A DNA stretch of 64,000 nt, taken from contig JASAMV010007442.1 in assembly GCA_030248065.1 (NCBI GenBank), positions 1 through 64,000 on the forward strand, read 5' to 3'. Numbering within the stretch: position 1 is the first letter of the stretch; each line of letters begins with the position of its first letter. Made by a program: the position numbers and the translations under genes. The notes under the pieces are model-generated. The model ran no database searches. It was not told where the DNA came from and saw nothing but the letters and a program-made list of their open reading frames with translations. Shown here one piece after another: positions 11,601 to 32,769 of this stretch. The DNA comes from Rhynchonema sp. JSB1_4. Taxonomy: Eukaryota > Nematoda > Chromadorea > Monhysterida > Xyalidae.

Positions 11601-14600
11601 TAAAAGACAATGCTTATAAAGAAATTATGAAACATTTCTGCTCATCAATAGCACATTCTGCGGCACAGTCTGACTGACTGACGGCGGTACAAACCACCTG
11701 CAAGCACCAATCACTTACCCAATTTACACGTGATCACCGACTGTGCGTACTCATTGGGTCCCAACTGATGTGCGTGTTGCACTTCGAATGTGTTCTGGTC
11801 GATAATCAACACCGAGTGCACTTCGGTCTCCTCATAGTCCGGCAGCGTCGTCGTGCCAGATGACAGACCAGGTGCTGACGTCGATGCTGCTGATGGAAAA
11901 ACGATGCATTACAATCCTTCATCGATCTTGGTGATTCGATCGCATCTACGTGGACGTTTTTGATCGTGCGATATGGTTGCTACTTATTGATCACCACCAA
12001 TTATGACAAACGCATAAAACTCTATGGAAACATTTTTACGGTGGTCGACACCAGTAAAATCTCAAAACACCCCAATTAAAAAATCACACGGCCGATATAG
12101 ATCCGATCCAATAACCACGTTAGACATCGCTCACACGAACACACAATCCAAACAAACAGCCCAACCTGCTTGAGCGTCACCGATTGACGACGGGCCAGCG
12201 GCAGCGGAGGACGCGGATGCAGCAGCTGCAAATCCAATCTTTGGTGCAATTGAAACGTCATAGTAGCCTAGTGACTGACTGGTGAAACCTGTCATTCATG
12301 AATATTTTTCACGACAATACCAATGCTGTATTTCCCTGGTTCCCGACCACCGCTGACGTCCTAATTACCACTGAGTACAGTAATACAGGACACGACCCGA
12401 TTAGATCACAATAAGGAGGGTGCACAATCGTGGATTACCGACCAGCAGCAGCCCTTGGTCCGGGTGCAGCAGCGCCGGCGATCGCACTGCGTGATGTGAA
12501 TGGCGCGAGTGTGGACGCTGACGGACGACTGTCCACCGAACCCTCCGTACGACACATTGTGCTGTCGTCGATGCATACCTGTACGTACGTAATATTGGAC
12601 GGCAGGTTGTGAAGCGATTGTCGCAATAATGTAACAGCAGTGAGTCGTTTACAATGCTGTTTACGAACATGTAGACCAAAGATCGCTCACATGTTCTGTC
12701 ATACATTAGAGCTGGCTTTGGCCATAACGTGGTGGATGTAGCGCATAACGTTGGATGGCGTGCTTTCGCGCAGCAGGATCGCAAAAAAAACGCGCACTTG
12801 CATTTTAAACACTCTAACAACCTTCCACATTGCACCGGCATGAACCATTACTCGTTCGGTTCTACACGGCAGCCTGTGCACTCGTTGCAGCAAGCAGCAG
12901 AAATAAAATTTTCAAGAACACAAAATTTACGCGGAATATTACCTGATTTCTGACCGACAACACAGCGAACGTGTGCGTATCGGGCTGGTACGCGATGCGA
13001 CGCGGTGTTTCACCCAATGGCACTGTGCGAATGTGCAACTTTTGGATGTCGTCAACCGTACCTGTGCACACAAGTGACTGCTTTGTTGTACGAAGCGAAT
13101 GTTAAGAACGTTCCCAAGAGTTAAATCGAATTATGAGAAAACACTGAAAATCCGTTCGATCGCCTAGTCGTTCTCATGAGAAGCATCAGTCAAACGAAAT
13201 CCTTGCTCACACGAAATCTCTAGGTACGAACGATTTCTTTCGATTGAATCTGATAGCCACAAAACATGCATCCAAAATCAATGCCAAAACTAGGGATCGG
13301 ATAATGTCGGCTGTCGGCATCCAAAAAGTTAACGTGTCGGGTGGGGTGTCGGGTTCTCAGACCCTCAGATTTCTTCTTAGATGTCGGGCGTCGGGACCCA
13401 AAAAACTGCAGGCGTCGGGTAACCCCCCGACCCCCAGCCAAGACCAACCCACCAATCATCAACGTTTGTCCATCCGACATTGCCAAACTGTTAGCGAACG
13501 CTTGCGAGTTTAGGGGTGACATTTGGGTGACCAACTTGAGATTGACATTGGCGAAGATCAACTGTAAATAAAGACACAGGAAATAAAGGAACAGGATACC
13601 GAAAATGTTTTGAGGTTTGTTGATATCCAATCAGGTGATCATTGTCACTGATGTTTTCGTTAAAAACGTTAAAAAACCTGACTAAAAAATGACAACAAAA
13701 TTTGAAAGCCTCCACCTTCTGATTCGACGAGTATATCACTGCAGGTCGATCGCTGCATGCAAACACGGTCGATGCACCAAAACGACGCAGCAACACTGGT
13801 TGCGTGCCCAGGGTGACCTTCTTGCGATCCAGTAGCTGGCCTGAACGGTCAAGACGACGGCGAATAATTTGAAATTATTTATTGATGTTTCAAAGGAGAG
13901 TGAAGTGAAAGCTGCCTGGGAGCATTTTGTGCGGACACGATTTGTCCACTGTCAATCTGCTTCAACAGACCAAAAAATTCAGAAAACAAACGTGTTGACG
14001 TACAGCGTGGTCAGAAAGAAAACACACAACGAGACGACCAATCCTGTTGGGAGCAGAGCACGTGATTACGTGGAGTGAAACCCGTTTGCTGGGGTGTCTT
14101 ATTTTTGACAAGACTGGTTAGCGAGAGCAAACGCACCCGTTGTCTTGTCCATGTGATAGTAGTAGAGCGTGCCGTCACCGAGTGCCACCAACAGATACAG
14201 CTGATCGTCAAATCGACACATGAGGATGGATCGGGCCAGAATCTCGCCTCCCAACGGCTCGGAGTTGATCGATTTCAGATCGGGCAACGACAACAGACGA
14301 ACCGAGATGTCAGTCCACAGACCAACAGCGCATACGTCAGAACGTGGCGTGTCACCTGGACAGACGTGAGAAAAAGGATAAAATATAAATGATGAACACG
14401 AAGCGGCGTGTGACACACACAAAATCATACCGGCAGTGCGGTGCCCAAATAATCTATCGAATTGAACTGAACACAAACTGAAAATCCGAGAAACGTACTA
14501 ATTGGTGAAATATCGATACAAGCGACCTCGTATTCGAGCGTGCACTGGGCGATCAACTTGAGCACTGGTTCGTTCGGATCGACTTGCACGTGCGCCAGAT

Positions 14601-17600
14601 CACAACCACTTGCGACCACAATTTGACCTGTAGTGCAGATGCATGGGGCAAATGTTTAGAACAACACTATTGGACAACATTAATGGCATGAATGTTCATG
14701 CATTTGGGAACCAAGACCTGACGCTGGTAGATAAGGCTGAAATGACGAGTAGAAAGTTCACATTCAAATGTTTCACCCGACAAACAAAACAAATGAGATT
14801 TCCGTCAGCCCCCAGTCGTCTCAGCGCTTTCATTAGCGGGTGCAAAATTTCGCACACAAAATCCACAATTCCCAATCCAATTAACTAACCACTATTGGCA
14901 TTGCCTGCCACCAAACTGATGCGTTTGTCATTCACCGGTTTCCACTGAGTGACCAATTCTCCGTCAGTGGCATCCACCAGGGATACAGCACTGGCTGTGA
15001 CCAGCACAATGTAGGCATGGTTGTTGCTCACAACATTCGACGTCCACAGGCATTGCTCGGATGCGTCAACACCTGCGTGGTCGGGGTTGGGAGACGAACT
15101 TGGTGATCGCACTTCTGGTTGTCTGTTTGACTTTTTGTTGACGTAGTGTTGACTCAGAAAGTTACCGTCAACCATGAAGAAGAAATGTTGTAAAGATCAT
15201 TCTACACTGAAAACACCAGTGTTTGGTTCAGTAACAGATGACACAAATCGACGTCAAGTTTGTTTATTGACGACGTTAACTGGAAAGGATGTTACGATGA
15301 GGTTCAAATAGGTAGTATCACATATACTTGCGTATTTTTCCGCAAAATATATTTTTGGAAAAAAACCGTTTTTTCCGAAAAAACACCGTTTTTTTTCAAA
15401 TATTTTTCCAGTCCTTAAGGATACCCATGGTCCAAAACCCCCTATTTTGGACAAAATTTTGTCGGGAAATGGCCTGAAACAGGCTAAAAATGTACTTGGA
15501 GATTAAAAAGTGCTCATTTTGAACTGTTTAGCACCGATTTACATTGGTTTTGACAGCATCCTTTCGCGACCCTTGAAAACATCTCGGAAATCCTTGAAAA
15601 AAAACCGTTTTTTCCAAAAGTTGCCACTTGGAAAAATTCCCGAAAAAATAAAAACGTATTTTTCCGGGCCTCGGAAAAAAACGTTTTTTTTTCGGAAAAA
15701 ACGGTTTTTCTCCCGGCCCGCAAGTATAGTATCACATATTGTTCACAATGTTTACGTGATCTTATCATCACGTCTGACCAACGATTCGATAACACGCATT
15801 ACACGAACCAAGCGTTCATGTGTGACTAGTCATTGTACTGCCACAAATCCAACCAACCATTAATATCCAATTCCTCCACCTCCTCTCCCCTCAACTGCAA
15901 CAGTCGTGTTTGTGCGACAAAGCTCAAAGCCAACACATTGTGCTGATCGAGTGACGCACTTTGACCGTATGACAACGCCCAGATGCCCTTGATGCCCGAC
16001 AGGTCAATGGTGGCCAGCTCGTTGATGCCGATGCCGTTGCGGATGATGCGGAGGGAGCCCTCCTGCAAGTGCACATATGATGGAAGTCATTGCGCGAATA
16101 GTTGAAGTAACGCAGGTCTGCATTTTGCGAGGCTAATAATTAGCGGCACACGTTTGCTGTCTGGCTCAGACCAAACCCGACCACCCTGAAACAGGCAGTG
16201 CATACCGACTGCTTGACACTGAATAATGAGATTATGTCCGCAACGCTCGAGCAAGTTTGGTGCCTGATATGTGCTTCAGATTCTTGCAAACAACGAAAAA
16301 AGAGTAGTTTCTGGAAACCCAACCCACAAAGAATTTCGTGGGTCTGATGTGAGTCGTGGTGTTGTGACGAGATTGAGATGTTCCCACAAAGTTATCCAGA
16401 GATAAATAATATGATTGATTGATACCTAAGACAATTCAATAAGCAAACAACAACAACACTGACCTTGTATGCGCCCGAGCAGGTGACCAACTGCGCCTGA
16501 TTGTCCATGTCGACCAAACACATGTCGACGATCGGGCCCAGATTCGTGAACGATTCGAGCACTTCGAGGAAGGCAGTCTCGCTGCCGGCTGCTGGCTCGG
16601 ACGTGAGACGGATCAATTGTGAATCACCTGTTGTCATTAAGGGAATGAATGCAACCAAAACTGATCGCGTAACCGTGACTGGAATACGAACAAAACAACA
16701 ATCAAAAATTAAGATATTTCTTCAGTTATTGTCCATGCTGTGAACTCACCAAGTCGACTGCCCACAAACACAACCCCGTTGTCTAGGTATTCCAAGCGTT
16801 CCGGAATAGTTGTCTCACCGAGGTATTCCACCTGAGATATTCACCAATCTGTTATTTGGTCAAAACTTCACAAAATTTTCAAAAGTATGCCCAAGGCCCG
16901 CGAATTATTGCTTCGCCGACTGCTGTCGGAAGCTATGCTAAGGTAGCACATCAGCGTTCGGTCTTGGATGAATTAGCACACATTGATAGCTATCAAAAGG
17001 CCTAAAAATCGTCAAACGAAAACGTCCGAAAAATAAAAAAGCGTAAAAATGCATTTTTTGTCAGAAGTGGGTATTCATGTCGTTGGTGCTCAGGCTTTCA
17101 TTCAGGGTTAGGCTAGGCTGCCAACCAGGACTATGTGACCAGACGAGAATTACGAGAAGTTGAGTCCCAACTGATCCAATACCCAAACTTTTGACTCAAA
17201 CTAGACCAGAACCTTTTATGCACACTGCACACCAAACTTTGTTTTTCCTTTACCTTATTGTTCGGGATTTGGCTTTTCGAGATTCTTTATCGGGACTTCT
17301 TACTGACGTGAACCCACATTTCAGCACAGATGACACTTACGGTATATAAATAGGTCAAACACGCAGGCAAGGAGCCCAGTCACAAAGTGCACATAAATCT
17401 CAATCGGTACCTTCAAATCAGTGACATTATTGTCATCGGCCTGCAACACCAAAAGAAAGAGCCGTCCAGCCATGTCGCCCAACAAATAGCGCAGTCCCGA
17501 TTTGTCAATGCGACACGAACAGATAATGGTCGACTGGCTAATCAGGGGCGGGGCAACGGCCAGGTAGTTGCCTTCACCTGGACAACAATTGGGACAGATT

Positions 17601-19380
17601 GTGTTGGGTTGCTGTTTGTATGTAGGTCTTTGTTCAAGACTGGTGATTCAACCATATGAAACGATATTTTAGTGAACAACCTGCTATTAATCGAAAAACT
17701 ATTACACAACTACAGTGACCGATCACAGGCATTTCACAACCAAGAGTAGATAGTAGATAACTTATTTCAGGCCATGACTGCAGCTGCACTCACTTTTGTG
17801 GTACGAGATACTTTCGAGTCCAATCAGGACACAGCCTCCATACGGCGGACAGACTTCCAACAAAATACAAGCCTCAGACTCGATGTTCTCCTGATGCCAA
17901 GGTCCGTTGATAAATTCTTTGTCCTGAAGAGTGCATTATTTGAAATCGGGTTCAAAACAATCAATCGCGATCAAAACATGGATAATAATAACGAATCGGC
18001 ACCTCGAAGTTGATACAGACAGTCTTCAAATGTCGTCGACTCTGATGTTGCGGTCCGACGATTTCGTTGTAGATGTAGGCCAGAGTCGGTGTTTCTGAAA
18101 ACGATCGCGAACCAGTCAAACAAACAGCAAAAACAAAAATAACACCAGAAAACACCGACCGCAAGCTTCGAGAAATATCAGATCAATCACGTTCAGATCT
18201 TCGAATCGAATGTTGTAGGCGCGCAGTTCGCGATTGGCTGACTGCCATTCAATGATCTTCAGCAAACTGTCGTACAGCCGAAGGGCGATCACCTGAACAG
18301 TTGCTTTCGTGCAATCCTGGACTTATATTTTATGGCTATTCGTGTTTTTATGACACAGTGGGCCATGTCAACTTTGGGCGAACGCGCCTGTCAGCGAATG
18401 GAAGCGTCTGCGCCCGTCCAAAGTTGGTATGGTCCAATAATCGTGTCCAAGATCACGCTCACTAAATTTTTTCACTTTTATCTCAATTACTAATTAACCA
18501 CAAAATCAATTTGAATCAAAGTGGCCAACACTCACACGTCCGGTCGGGTCAATGGCCACAATCACACCGGTTTCGGATGGTCTGCCCAGTTTGTCGGCCA
18601 CATTGCCATGTGCGCGCGTCACGATTTCGCCGTTGGAATACTCGAGAATGCACGCCTGGTACTTGGCGGTCAGCAGGAACAGCAGATCTTTGTCCTGCAA
18701 ACCAGGGCCCGGTCCACAGAAGCGGATTACCTTAACCTTAACACTAACATTGACACCTACACTACCGTTAACATAAAATAAACACAAAAGAGAAAATCCT
18801 TGCGTTTATGTTAGCGTTAGTGTCAACGTTAGCGTTAGTATTAAGCTTAAGGTAATCCGCTTCTGTGGACCGGGCCCAGAAGGCACTTCCGATTTTCTCA
18901 ACCTTTGCATAAACAGCAGAGTGTGCGTCAATGCGCTGCTTTTCGCAAGCACAAAACGTGCTGGTGTCTTTCACGATGCATTCGCACTGACGATGACCCG
19001 GTGCACACCAGTCTGCGAAAGCAACAACCAATGGAACTTGTCGTGAATTCATAATGTGAGACCTTAAATCCAATTACTGACCTCATTCGGCGGTCGGAAC
19101 AACTTGATGACCGAAATTCGGCCAAACACCGGTATCTCCTGCATCGGTTTCAGCCCCTCGTCGGTGACAATGTACAAATCGAGTTGGTGCGCTTTGGCCA
19201 CAATCAGATTCAGATCGTGCGAACCCGTGAAATTGCCTGAAAGTATGATAAATGCTTGAAATGTGCATTCCAAATCAAGTTAGATTCTGGAAACATGATT
19301 CAAGTATTCCTGAACGAACCGGTGGCCGTGTAGCACACGCACGTGGGTTTCTGCGCCGACACGATATAATTGTAGGCCAT
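8618..19380 (-). CDS. DDB1: DNA damage-binding protein 1 (CUL4 ubiquitin ligase adaptor)
   Basis: DDB1 bridges CUL4-RBX1 to DCAF substrate receptors through three beta-propellers. Twenty-seven exons (5' to 3'): 19380-19320, 19236-19082, 18694-18536, 18292-18160, 18094-18003, 17923-17794, 17577-17411, 16831-16750, 16627-16464, 16062-15854, 15152-14890, 14627-14499, 14355-14137, 13840-13716, 13561-13453, 13061-12943, 12578-12443, 12225-12166, 11889-11719, 10785-10670, 10357-10180, 9969-9882, 9812-9674, 9351-9182, 9125-9015, 8932-8829, 8685-8618; 1218 aa. Signatures include start [82 protein letters not shown] and C-terminus [13 protein letters not shown]. It is longer than human DDB1 (1140 aa), partly because of an Ala/Ser-rich insert before the last propeller and a Ser/Pro/Asn-rich insert after DINGC. 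The 15152 acceptor is the least certain junction. Several introns carry transposon-like insertions. Confidence 0.96.
10035..10115. repeat. Dispersed repeat copy (GCACTGACGATGA family)
   Basis: It matches CACTGACGATGACC followed some 30 bp later by GGTCGAAACGGACAACC. Relatives lie at about 5620-5740 (reverse), 18970-19030, 37985-38075 and 41098-41190. It sits in a DDB1 intron. Family type is unknown. Confidence 0.55.
10917..11510. mobile_element. Long-TIR foldback element in a DDB1 intron
   Basis: The arms of roughly 200 bp are inverted: the left begins TGGGTGATATTTTCGAAAC (10917) and the right ends GTTTCGAAAATGTCACCCA (11510). The arms continue through GGTGTGAGAAAGTTCAGTGT, AAGCTTGAAACATTGCACGC and TAAGCTGGTTGCACAAAC, with about 160 bp between them. 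There is no coding capacity. Flanks show no clear target duplication longer than 2-3 bp. A MITE or foldback transposon is the likely class. Confidence 0.8.
13280..13450. repeat. Degenerate GTCGG-rich repeat in a DDB1 intron
   Basis: Repeated GTCGGCTGTCGGCAT, GTCGGGTGGGGTGTCGGGTT and GGCGTCGGGACCC strings form a short GC-rich minisatellite-like patch directly upstream, in plus coordinates, of the exon at 13453-13561. Nothing else is seen in it. Confidence 0.5.
15325..15726. mobile_element. Short inverted-repeat element with a 12-bp target duplication, in a DDB1 intron
   Basis: The element starts TACTTGCG and ends CGCAAGTA. It is flanked on both sides by TAGTATCACATA (15313-15324 and 15727-15738), an exact 12-bp direct repeat. 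The body is rich in TTTTCCGAAAAAAAC and its complement, giving a palindromic AT-rich interior. A related GCAAGTATAGTA end occurs at about 38235 and a related TTTTTCGGAAAAA body at about 54240. No ORF is present. Confidence 0.75.
18705..18879. repeat. Hairpin/foldback repeat in a DDB1 intron
   Basis: GGGCCCGGTCCACAGAAGCG (from 18705) is inverted at 18862-18879 (CTGTGGACCGGGCCC). Between them are ACCTTAACCTTAACACTAAC and GTTAGCGTTAGTATTAAGC, also mutually inverted. The whole segment could fold into one hairpin of about 80 bp per arm. Confidence 0.7.
18970..19030. repeat. Dispersed repeat copy (GCACTGACGATGA family)
   Basis: It contains GCATTCGCACTGACGATGAC followed by CCGGTGCAC. The downstream GGTCGAAACGGACAACC part is weaker here. 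It lies in DDB1 intron 2. Confidence 0.5.
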
Positions 19381-20442
19381 TTTGCGATGTGCTCAAGAGA
19401 CGTTCTGAATGGACCAACACCACAAATTTTTTTAAATGTATTAAGAAATAAAAAAAGCAGCCGAAGTGACAAAGTTGAAGTGATTTGAAAATTTCAAATC
19501 AAGTACAATCAACGCATTTCGACGTTGAATTGATGACCCAAACATCATCCATAAATGTTCAACCAAACCCTCACTAATTCCATACCACGTTTTATCGTGA
19601 TTATTTTCATGCCACAACACCTAGACATCAACGATGGTGAGTATATGTCGTAATTATTTTCTCCGTATTACACTGAATTGATATGCTAAAAAAACAAACC
19701 AAACAACGCCGAAAACAAACACACTGATACAGTATATATACAATGCACACTCATACAAAAAAGATCATTTGGATATAAATATAAAAATTATAATCGCGAA
19801 CAAAATCAGAGAACGAACTTCACTGACAACAACAAATTGAAGCAAACATGAGTGGGGCGCGCTCACAAAATAACCAAAAACTTTTTGAGATTTGCGTGAG
19901 AAACAGGTGCTGTAAAACGCTACCACATAATGTAAAACACTAAGGTCTATTAGCACAAAAATAAGCGAAGTTCTGGTAGAAAACAATCGAATTCTAAATA
20001 TGAAATTACACAAATTGAACACAGACGCGGTGTGAGTAAATTTAGGCAACGGACACGGGACACAAGCGCTTTATAAGGTGATTTTTTCAATAGAATCGTC
20101 TCTCACAAAATTGTGAAAAGATATATGTATGTATAACCACGTGACGCAAAATATATGCACATATTATACCATTCCTACTTATTGCGTACTTTGGGACATT
20201 CACCACATCATACCCTAATAGATCAGAAGGTAAAACATCGCAAAACAAGCTGAAATTGCTGAACATGGCCAGATCAAAGTGCGATTCGAAGGAAAACAGA
20301 AAAATCAATTCAGACAGCAACAAACAATATGATTATCAACAACGAACATCACAGTAACACCACAGGTAACGTTAATCACTTGTTTCAAAACACTGGAAAA
20401 GCATTAGCGCGATAGTTTACAAAAACATTTGTTCCATGAGCC
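19381..20442. other. Intergenic region upstream of DDB1
   Basis: This AT-rich stretch lies between the stop of the NAK-family kinase and the DDB1 start, both on the minus strand. It should contain the DDB1 promoter and the kinase 3' UTR. No further gene is seen. Confidence 0.55.
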
Positions 20443-29498
<9,056 letters not shown>

Positions 29499-29619
29499 GC
29501 TGGCGACGGACAAAAATCGCAGGAAACCGCCTTGTAATCAACCCCTAAACTATGGAAATGATGTTTCCTTGCATATATTTTCTATCTCATTCAATGAAAG
29601 ATGCAAGTGGAGTGGAAGT

Positions 29620-30140
29620 GGAACCAGTGTAGTTCCTGGGGGAGGGGCCCTCTCGGGTGCGCCATCTGCACATCAGGTGGTACACAAACCCCCTATGTCC
29701 CCTCCGGGTACACTATCTCCACTAATTTTTGCCTAAAAAGCAAATTTAGGCATAAAATAGGCAGGCATTTTTGGGCCTAAAATTGGTGGTTGGTCAATGT
29801 TGTCAAAAATCGCCAAAATACACTTTTTATAGGAAATTTTTTCCAAAAGGGGCAAAATAGGTCAAAATTTTCACCTCAAGAAATGACTTATTATTCCTGA
29901 CTTCGTCTTCCGCCCAGCCCCCGACAGCAGTATAGTTTCAGTAGAAGGCATAGGGAGGGTGTCCCGTCCCCCTGAGGTAGGTACACTAACCGCCAGTGCT
30001 GTGGCTACCTACCGTAAAATCTAAAATACAAGGGGGGCTGTATTTCCTCCCCCCCCCCTTTTCGGGGCACAGCCCCCCGGTTCCCCCCCCCCTCCCCCCC
30101 GCGGCGCAGCCCCCCCCCTCAGAAGTAGTCACAGCATCCA
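29620..30140. mobile_element. Diverged fragments of hAT-like MITEs (A-like and E-like)
   Basis: At 29629 a family A left tip CAGTGTAGTTCCTGG begins, followed by degraded body sequence with TTTTTGGGCCTAAAA. At about 29994 a family E-like tip CAGTGCTGTGGCTAC begins, with C-tracts and a degraded end near 30136 (GTAGTCACAGCAT). No intact target duplication is visible, so these are older or truncated copies. Confidence 0.6.
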
Positions 30141-30379
30141 AAACGTTTAGTTCGATATCGATGCTGTGTTGAGTGATTGTTGTCAAACACCTGCCATGTC
30201 GTGTGCAGTGCGGTTTGATGGTCATGTCATTGAATGGCACTTCTAATGACTATTGATAGTCATTACGATTAAGTACAGCACAATATTGACATAACCGGAA
30301 CTTCTATTTCTTGCTTCTTGATACAACCGGGAACAAGAAATTTTTGGCAAAATGATTCAACCGGCAGCAGCTGAAAAAT

Positions 30380-31108
30380 TACCCCGTGCACGTCTGTTTT
30401 AGGGGGGCGGTATTTTTGGGGGGGCTCGATTTTTGGGGGCTCTATTTTTTCGCTGCCGAAAGTCTCAAAAAATGTTCCCAAAAATGCCCCTAAAATGGAG
30501 TTCTGTCAGGGTGTTACTGGTCATTATTGAGTTTTTTTAGGTGCAAATCTTCCATAAAAGGCTTTACGCCATCAAATACTCAACCACAAACGTTGTACAA
30601 AAGGTGTCTTATACAAGAACTTGACTTTACGACCCCAAAGCGGGGAATTCCAAGTTGGGGGGCTGTATTTTCGGGGGGGGGGCTCTATTTTTTCACTGAC
30701 CGCTTTTAGGGGGCTGTATTTTTCGGGGGGCTCTATTTTTGGGGGCTCTATTTTAGGGAATAGGTACTACTTCTGAGGGGGAGATGAGATACTGTACCTT
30801 GCGGCCAAAGAGGGGGAGATACTGGGGTTCTGTACCCAGAATTTTGGGGGATCCAATTTGGGAAGGGGTGAGGGGAAGAAATTTTAGGGGCAGATACTGT
30901 ACCATACAACTTTCGCCAGAATTCAATTTTTACAGGCTAAAATGTGCATAAATCGCGCGGAGCGCGCAAATTTTTGCACTTTTGGTCGATTTTGACCCGA
31001 TTTTTGGCCATTTTGGACCAAAAAGGGTACTTTTCGGGTAAAATTTTGGAAAAATTGGGGGAGATACTGTACCTCAGCGCGGAGGCCACATACCGTACCG
31101 GCGAGGGG
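30380..31108. repeat. G-tract repeat region with GGAGATACTGTACC motifs
   Basis: GGGGGCTGTATTTT and GGGCTCTATTTT strings dominate 30400-30760. From about 30765 GGAGATACTGTACC-like motifs repeat (about 30781, 30815, 30890, 31055 and again after 31515), around an AT-rich core with GCGCGGAGCGCGC at about 30956. This has the architecture of the neighbouring hAT-like MITEs, but outer ends were not defined. MITE B1 is inserted into it. Confidence 0.6.
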
Positions 31109-31507
31109 CAGTGATGTAGTTGGTCCGAGCAAGAAAGCTAGCTAGCTGGAGGGCGGAGGGGTCCGGCGTCCGGCGCAAGAAAGCTAGCTAGCTAGCCGGG
31201 TACCCCGATTTGGGGGGTATTGGTCCAGAAGTCAAAAACAGGGGTATAAAAATTGGTCGAAATTATGCTAAAATAAGCCTTAAATGCGTATTTTTGTGCA
31301 CGTGTGAGAAAATCTGAACGAATTTGACCATTTTGGCCCATGAAATGGTCATTTTGGCATTAAAATCAACACTTTTTTTACTTGGTGACCGCACCGGAGC
31401 AAGAAAGCTAGCTAGCCAGTTTGGGGGGTATGGGTTTCGGAGCAAGAAAGCTACCTAGCAGTTGGGCGGTGGTAATACCCCCCATACCCCTCCCAACCAC
31501 ATCACTG
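31109..31507. mobile_element. hAT-like MITE, family B, copy 1
   Basis: It begins CAGTGATGTAGTTGG and ends CCAACCACATCACTG, with an exact 8-bp target duplication GCGAGGGG (31101-31108 and 31508-31515). AGCAAGAAAGCTAGCTAGC is repeated near both ends. A near-identical copy in the opposite orientation lies at 45877-46258. There is no ORF. Confidence 0.93.
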
Positions 31508-31659
31508 GCGAGGGGAAGATGCTGTACCTCAATGTGCAGATACTCTGCGCGAAGTCGGGCCGGGGGGCTATGCCGGAAATTCGGGTGGATTAGGTTGATT
31601 GATGCGACTTCAGAGGCTCTCATAGTGGAGCAGATGGAGAGAGACCGACCCAAAGACTA

Positions 31660-31900
31660 GGATGAGGGCCGAGATTTGAAGGTTCGGGCCGGGCCGGGCC
31701 GGACTTGCCGCCCGATTCGGCCCGAATTGCTCAAATTTCACGCCAAAACCGTTGTTTTGGGTCATCATAAATCTCCAAAAAATCGCGCTTCGCCCGGTAT
31801 GCACATTTTTTGTGGGACCCATATGAACCCGATTTACAGAAAGCGAATCGCAAAAACAAAAACATGGTTCCCCAAGAAAACCCCCCAAATAAATAGAACC
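31660..31900. repeat. (GGGCC)n-linked repeat fragment
   Basis: A GGGCCGGGCCGGGCCGGA tract is followed by TTCGGCCCGAATTGCTCAAA and AAATCGCGCTTCGCCC. The structure recalls the 540-960 region, so this is probably another dispersed copy. No gene is seen. Confidence 0.5.
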
Positions 31901-32769
31901 CCAACCCCACCCAACCTTCACCGTACCACAGATTAGTGGTATGGTAAGGCAGTGTTGTTGTGTCAAACGTTGTTTAAGCTTGCGTGCACAACAGAATACA
32001 GCTTTTTAAGCATAATTGCCGTTGTTAAAGTTAGAAAATACCGAAAACAAGCCATCTTTAGGGGCATTATTGACCCCCCACAAATTCAACCCCCCAAAAT
32101 GACCCCAGTGAAAAATAGACCCCCGGGTTCTATTTCCGACAATACCAATACCCAATACCAGAATTAGACCCAGTACCAGTGTAGTTCCTGGTCCGGCGGG
32201 GAAATTAGTGTGCCTCCCTACTTTTTCGGAGGGGAAATTAGTGTACCTCCCTGGGGGGGGAAGGGGGGGGGAAGACCCAAAATCAGGAAAAAGTCACTTT
32301 TTGAGGTAGAAAATTTGACCTATTTTTTACCCCTTTTTGGAAAAAATTCTTCATAAAAAGGGTATTTTGGCGACTTTTGAGAACATTGACCTAAAAATCA
32401 CACATTTTAGGCCTAAAAACAGGGTAGTACTTGGGGGGGTGGGGGGGTCCCCCCCCCAAATTCATCTATCTATCGTCAACACTTTTTGATTTCATCTATC
32501 TATCGTCAACACTTATGGGCAAATCTATCTATCGTCAACACATTCTGGGAAAAATCTATCTATCGTCAACACATTTCGACCCCAAAATGGGCATGTTTGC
32601 CTCAAAATGGCTCAAAATCGGTATTTCTTGTCCCAAATAGGACAAGTTACCATCTATCTATCGTCAACAAGTTTGGGTCGACCCCCCCCCCAGATTTCGG
32701 ACTTGGGTCATCTATCTATCGTCAACACATTTCGGGTCCCAATCTATCTATCGTCAACACCCTGACCAA

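Noticed and set aside
32464..32760. Seven near-identical 19-mers (ATCTATCTATCGTCAACAC) resembling a CRISPR array
   Set aside because: The spacing is irregular (about 29 to 98 bp between starts), the host is eukaryotic, and the block lies inside a MITE with inverted ends and an 8-bp duplication. These are subterminal repeats.
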